A DNA stretch of 64,000 bases from Corvus cornix cornix (lineage: Eukaryota > Chordata > Aves > Passeriformes > Corvidae): assembly GCF_000738735.6 (NCBI RefSeq), contig NC_046332.1, positions 36,624,075 to 36,688,074 of the forward strand, written 5' to 3'. Positions 61,041 through 64,000 of the stretch are shown here, one piece after another. The stretch's first letter is position 1, and each line of letters begins with the position of its first letter. Below the pieces are notes generated by a model. The model did not search any database. It had not been told where the DNA came from and was given only the letters and a program-made list of their open reading frames with translations. The position numbers were made by a program, and so were the translations under genes.

Positions 61041-63289
61041 TGACTCAGAGGAGTGGGCAGGGGACAGGCAGAAGTGGCAAAGGATGCAGTGCACAAGGCT
61101 GATCCCACCAACCTACTGAGCCATGGAGAGAGGGAGGCAAAATGATCCACTTCCAGGGTGTGCTCACGTTTTCCTCCCCCTGGGAGCATGCTGCCAGCAA
61201 AGATGTGAGTGCCATAGAACAGCAGCCTGGGCGCACTCCCATGGCTCTCAATGCTGCTGCATCTCTGCAACCAGGGCGTACATGAAGGGTACTCAGGTAT
61301 CAAACACTTCTGCATGGGGCTGGCAGAAATGACACAGGAACTAGGAGACACCTGTGCCCTACTAGACTGACAGTGCAAGGCAAAGAATACACTTGTTCCT
61401 CTCAAATATCAGTAGGGCTACAGGTGAATTCAGCTCCAGTTGTCCAAATATGAAAACAACACTGATTGTCAATGTTCTGTTGCGTTGCAGACACAGTCCA
61501 CTCCAGAGAACAATTCATCGCGTTCTGTAACAGAGCCAAAAGAGGGGGAAAGAACCCCAGTGTAAGGCATTTCTTCAGAAAATTGGACCAGTAATTTAGA
61601 CTGCATAATTACCATTCAGCCAACTAAATATAATGACATTAATGCCATTCAGAACTTGATTCAGTTTCCCTAAGAAAAGTGTTTCTTACTGTTTGAATAA
61701 CCCCAATGAATCTTGCATTGATCTCCACCTATTTCTTTAGAAGGACATGATCTTTCTCAGGCCTATCTTCCCCTCACATACAGCAGTCTGGTATGTCTCA
61801 GATTGTCACAAATGGCACTGGTGCCTGTGTTTAAGCAATCAAACCTGGTCACGTTTAGTGGTGTAATGGACAAACAATGCTCACCATCAGTGTATACAGA
61901 AATATTCACCCAAGCTCCTGAAGTCAGCATGATAAATAGAGACAGAACATATTGCAGGACTTTGAAAGGGTCTCATGCCCTGGAACTCCCAGTTCTAATC
62001 AGCTCTCACAGATCAGAAAATTATGCATGACATATTGACTACTATCCAAGGAGTCAGAAATCTAAGCAGACCCAGAATTCAGAAGTCATGACTTCCTAAC
62101 TTGTTAAAATATGCATCACTATTTGACATGGACCAGGTGTACTCCTCATTAAAGATGTATATGGAGAAGTCTTCTATTGATTTCAGCTATTGGCCTGACT
62201 CAATAGGAGCTATTCCTTCAAATATAAATACTTGTGTTGTACTTTCAAAGGTCCATGAGGCAGCCTGGGAAATGTGCCATGATTTGTGATGATTGCTCTG
62301 TCTTTTTGTTGTTTGCCTCTTGTTTTGGAGATCAATATTAGAGATTTGCTCTTATAAGAGTTAAGAGCCTGTTCTTAGTGATTGAATGATAATCTACCCC
62401 CTTGAGCTATTATAAAAACTGACTTAATAGTGTTGTCTTAATGGCATTTGAATATGATGCAGCTGTCTGAATCATATTGCTATAACTACCTTTTGATTGC
62501 CAGAAAAAAATTCTAATCACTCCTCTACTATTTCCAATACAGTGATGAAAAAGCATCTCTGAAAAAAATCCCACAGAAAATCCAATCCAAAAAAAGGAAC
62601 GAAAACACACAGAAAATTGAGGCTTCTGAAAACATTTCTTTCTTAAAAAAAGTGAATTGCAGTATCCTTTTAACAGCATTTTTTTTTTTCTTTCTTGTGA
62701 AAGTTTTTGAATGCAGTGGATTGGCATTGTTCAAAAATTCTCTTCTCCTAATCAAATCCACATCCAGGTCATTAGTGAGGAAAATCAACAAGTCATGATG
62801 GGAGCATGCATTCCCAAATTAATATAAAACAACCATGGGTACTAAGAGTAACAACTTGAAGAGACTTGTATTCAACTACTTCTGACTAGGGAAAATAAGC
62901 CAAATTGTAAACCTTGTACATGCTGAGCTGAGACAAGTCTTCTAGACATACCTGCTCTTGTCCCTGAGGACAGTATCAAGGACATCTTCATGACTAGAGT
63001 GAAGGCTGCACACACAAGCAGCCCAAGCACCCAATCAGACTGCTGTCACAGCTCACACCCCTGAAATGGTTTGTCTCTGTGTTTTTAGCCTGTTCAAATG
63101 AAATCACACATTACAGAATACTCCAAGAGGCTGGCTGGCTGTCAGCACTCCACACAAAGCCCATGTGGACAGGATGAGAGTGGCAGGTGTAATGTACCAT
63201 CTGCACAACCATCTGGAGATCACCCTTCCTCAGAGTGCAGGAGTAACGCCAGGGCCTCATTCTTCTACCACGGACATGAAAGGAAATTT
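61041..63289. other. Unannotated stretch; left part may belong to the LTR element
   Basis: About 61041-61400 is GC-richer than its surroundings and has overlapping frames on both strands (128 codons at 61019-61405, -), none recognisable. It could be further ERV sequence. From 61400 on the sequence is ordinary AT-rich non-coding DNA, with A/T runs near 62685. Confidence 0.45.
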
Positions 63290-63570
63290 CATAGAATCAC
63301 AGGATCCTAGACCCCTTTGGGTTGGAAGGCACCTTAAAGATCATCTAGTTCCAACCCCCCCAGCTCTGGGCAGGGACACCTTGCACTAGACCTGGTTGCT
63401 CAAAGCCTCGCCCAACCTGGCCTTGGACGCTTCCAGGGATGGGGCATCCACAGCTTCCCTGGGCAACACATTCCAATGCCTCACCACTCTCTGAGTAAAG
63501 AGTATCTTCCTAATGTCTGATATAAATATGTTCTCTTTCAGTTTAAAGACATTCCTCCTTGTCCCACATG
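63290..63570 (-). mobile_element. CR1 LINE 3' fragment
   Basis: The + strand begins CATAGAATCACAGGATCCTA and continues GGGTTGGAAGGCACCTTAAA, GATCATCTAGTTCCAACCCC, TGGTTGCTCAAAGCCTCGCC, CCTGGCCTTGGACGCTTCCA and AAAGACATTCCTCCTTGTCC. This is the reverse complement of the CR1 3' end. It is one of the better preserved copies here and shares its terminal block with the copy at 54051-54145. Confidence 0.95.
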
Positions 63571-64000
63571 CTGTGGGAATGAGGCCTACAGCTATGAGAC
63601 ATGATGTGAGATATGTGGTAGAGAGATTTCCATTAATATGGTGTGCTGAGGGGCTGATAGGTTACACATTTCTGGTCCATCCGCATGCAAGTCTTCATAA
63701 TCATCTCTCTCTCTGTAGCTATCAATATCTTTTTACATACAAAATGACTGCCTCCCTCATTTATGACAGCAGCAACAGGCTATCTGACTACAGTCTCACC
63801 TCCACTTCTCCCAAAAGTATAAAATGGCATTTGAAATCCTCCATGGCAGAGGATGAGAATACAACCGCCTTGCAGACAAGTTGATGGGCTTGCTTCTCTC
63901 TCTTCCCCAAAGAAGGGATGTCTCTCTGGTAAGATTTATGCCTGCAACTCCATCAGAGTGTTCCTGGAAATACTTGCATGCAGCACTGTAGACTCACATT
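63571..64000. other. Unannotated stretch to the window edge
   Basis: A 123-codon frame (63513-63884, +) starts inside the CR1 copy and runs out of it. It has no recognisable domain and is probably a chance frame. Nothing else is seen. Confidence 0.5.

Noticed and set aside
60590..61043. Overlapping 118- and 146-codon frames on opposite strands
   Set aside because: Both run through GC-rich LTR sequence with tandem repeats (A/E/P/G-type repeats in translation); no sign of coding selection.
1..64000. tRNA, rRNA, CRISPR arrays, bacterial operons or prophage
   Set aside because: None seen: no A/B-box tRNA pattern, no regularly spaced repeats with unique spacers, and no dense coding on either strand.

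Overview
The window looks like AT-rich nuclear DNA from a bird, probably a songbird. The main evidence is the repeat content. Several 5'-truncated CR1 LINE fragments carry the avian 3' ends (runs such as CTTAAAGATCATCTAGTTCC). There are also fragments of the CR1 ORF1 esterase, the ORF2 endonuclease and the ORF2 reverse transcriptase, and endogenous-retrovirus LTRs of types familiar from avian genomes. Nothing prokaryotic is present: no operons, no ribosome binding sites and no dense ORFs.

I found no convincing host protein-coding exon. The longest open frames are about 100-150 codons. They lack recognisable domains, overlap repeats, or encode low-complexity peptide from simple sequence. The window is best read as intergenic or deep-intron sequence dominated by decayed transposable elements.

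Layout. 1-7.8 kb: unique AT-rich DNA with a compact G-quadruplex motif, a palindrome and a 32-bp tandem duplication. 7.8-8.4 kb: CR1 3' end (+), followed by a perfect 11-bp hairpin. 10.6-10.8 kb: a MIR-like SINE relic. 13.9-14.1 and 15.35-15.5 kb: two stretches with TATA-containing promoter-like or LTR-like architecture. 17.8-18.4 kb: ERVL-type solo LTR (-). 27.5-28.9 kb: CR1 (-) in which the endonuclease region is joined directly to the 3' end. 31.7-32.2 kb: CR1 3' end (+). 33.0-34.4 kb: a nearly intact 1.39-kb solo LTR (-) flanked by a 5-bp target-site duplication, with a CpG-rich core and a 59-bp tandem array. 36.8-37.3 kb: a second LTR of the 17.8-kb family (+). 40.9-41.3 kb: CR1 ORF1 esterase fragment (+). 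41.7-42.2 kb: an AT-rich block resembling a conserved non-coding element. 42.6-43.2 kb: two ancient CR1 relics in inverted orientation sharing a perfect 24-bp arm. 52.8-53.1 kb: strongly C-rich strand-asymmetric sequence. 54.05 kb: short CR1 (-). 55.4-55.6 kb: long polypyrimidine microsatellite. 58.9-59.35 kb: CR1 (+), an ATTCT microsatellite and a CR1 reverse-transcriptase scrap (-) back to back. 60.4-61.0 kb: an LTR (-) with duplicated YY1-like motifs. 63.3-63.6 kb: CR1 3' end (-).

No new gene system is evident. The most interesting items are the regulatory cargo of the LTRs at 33-34.4 and 60.4-61 kb, the rearranged CR1 copies, and the candidate conserved non-coding blocks. All subfamily names are from memory of avian repeat families and were not checked by a search.
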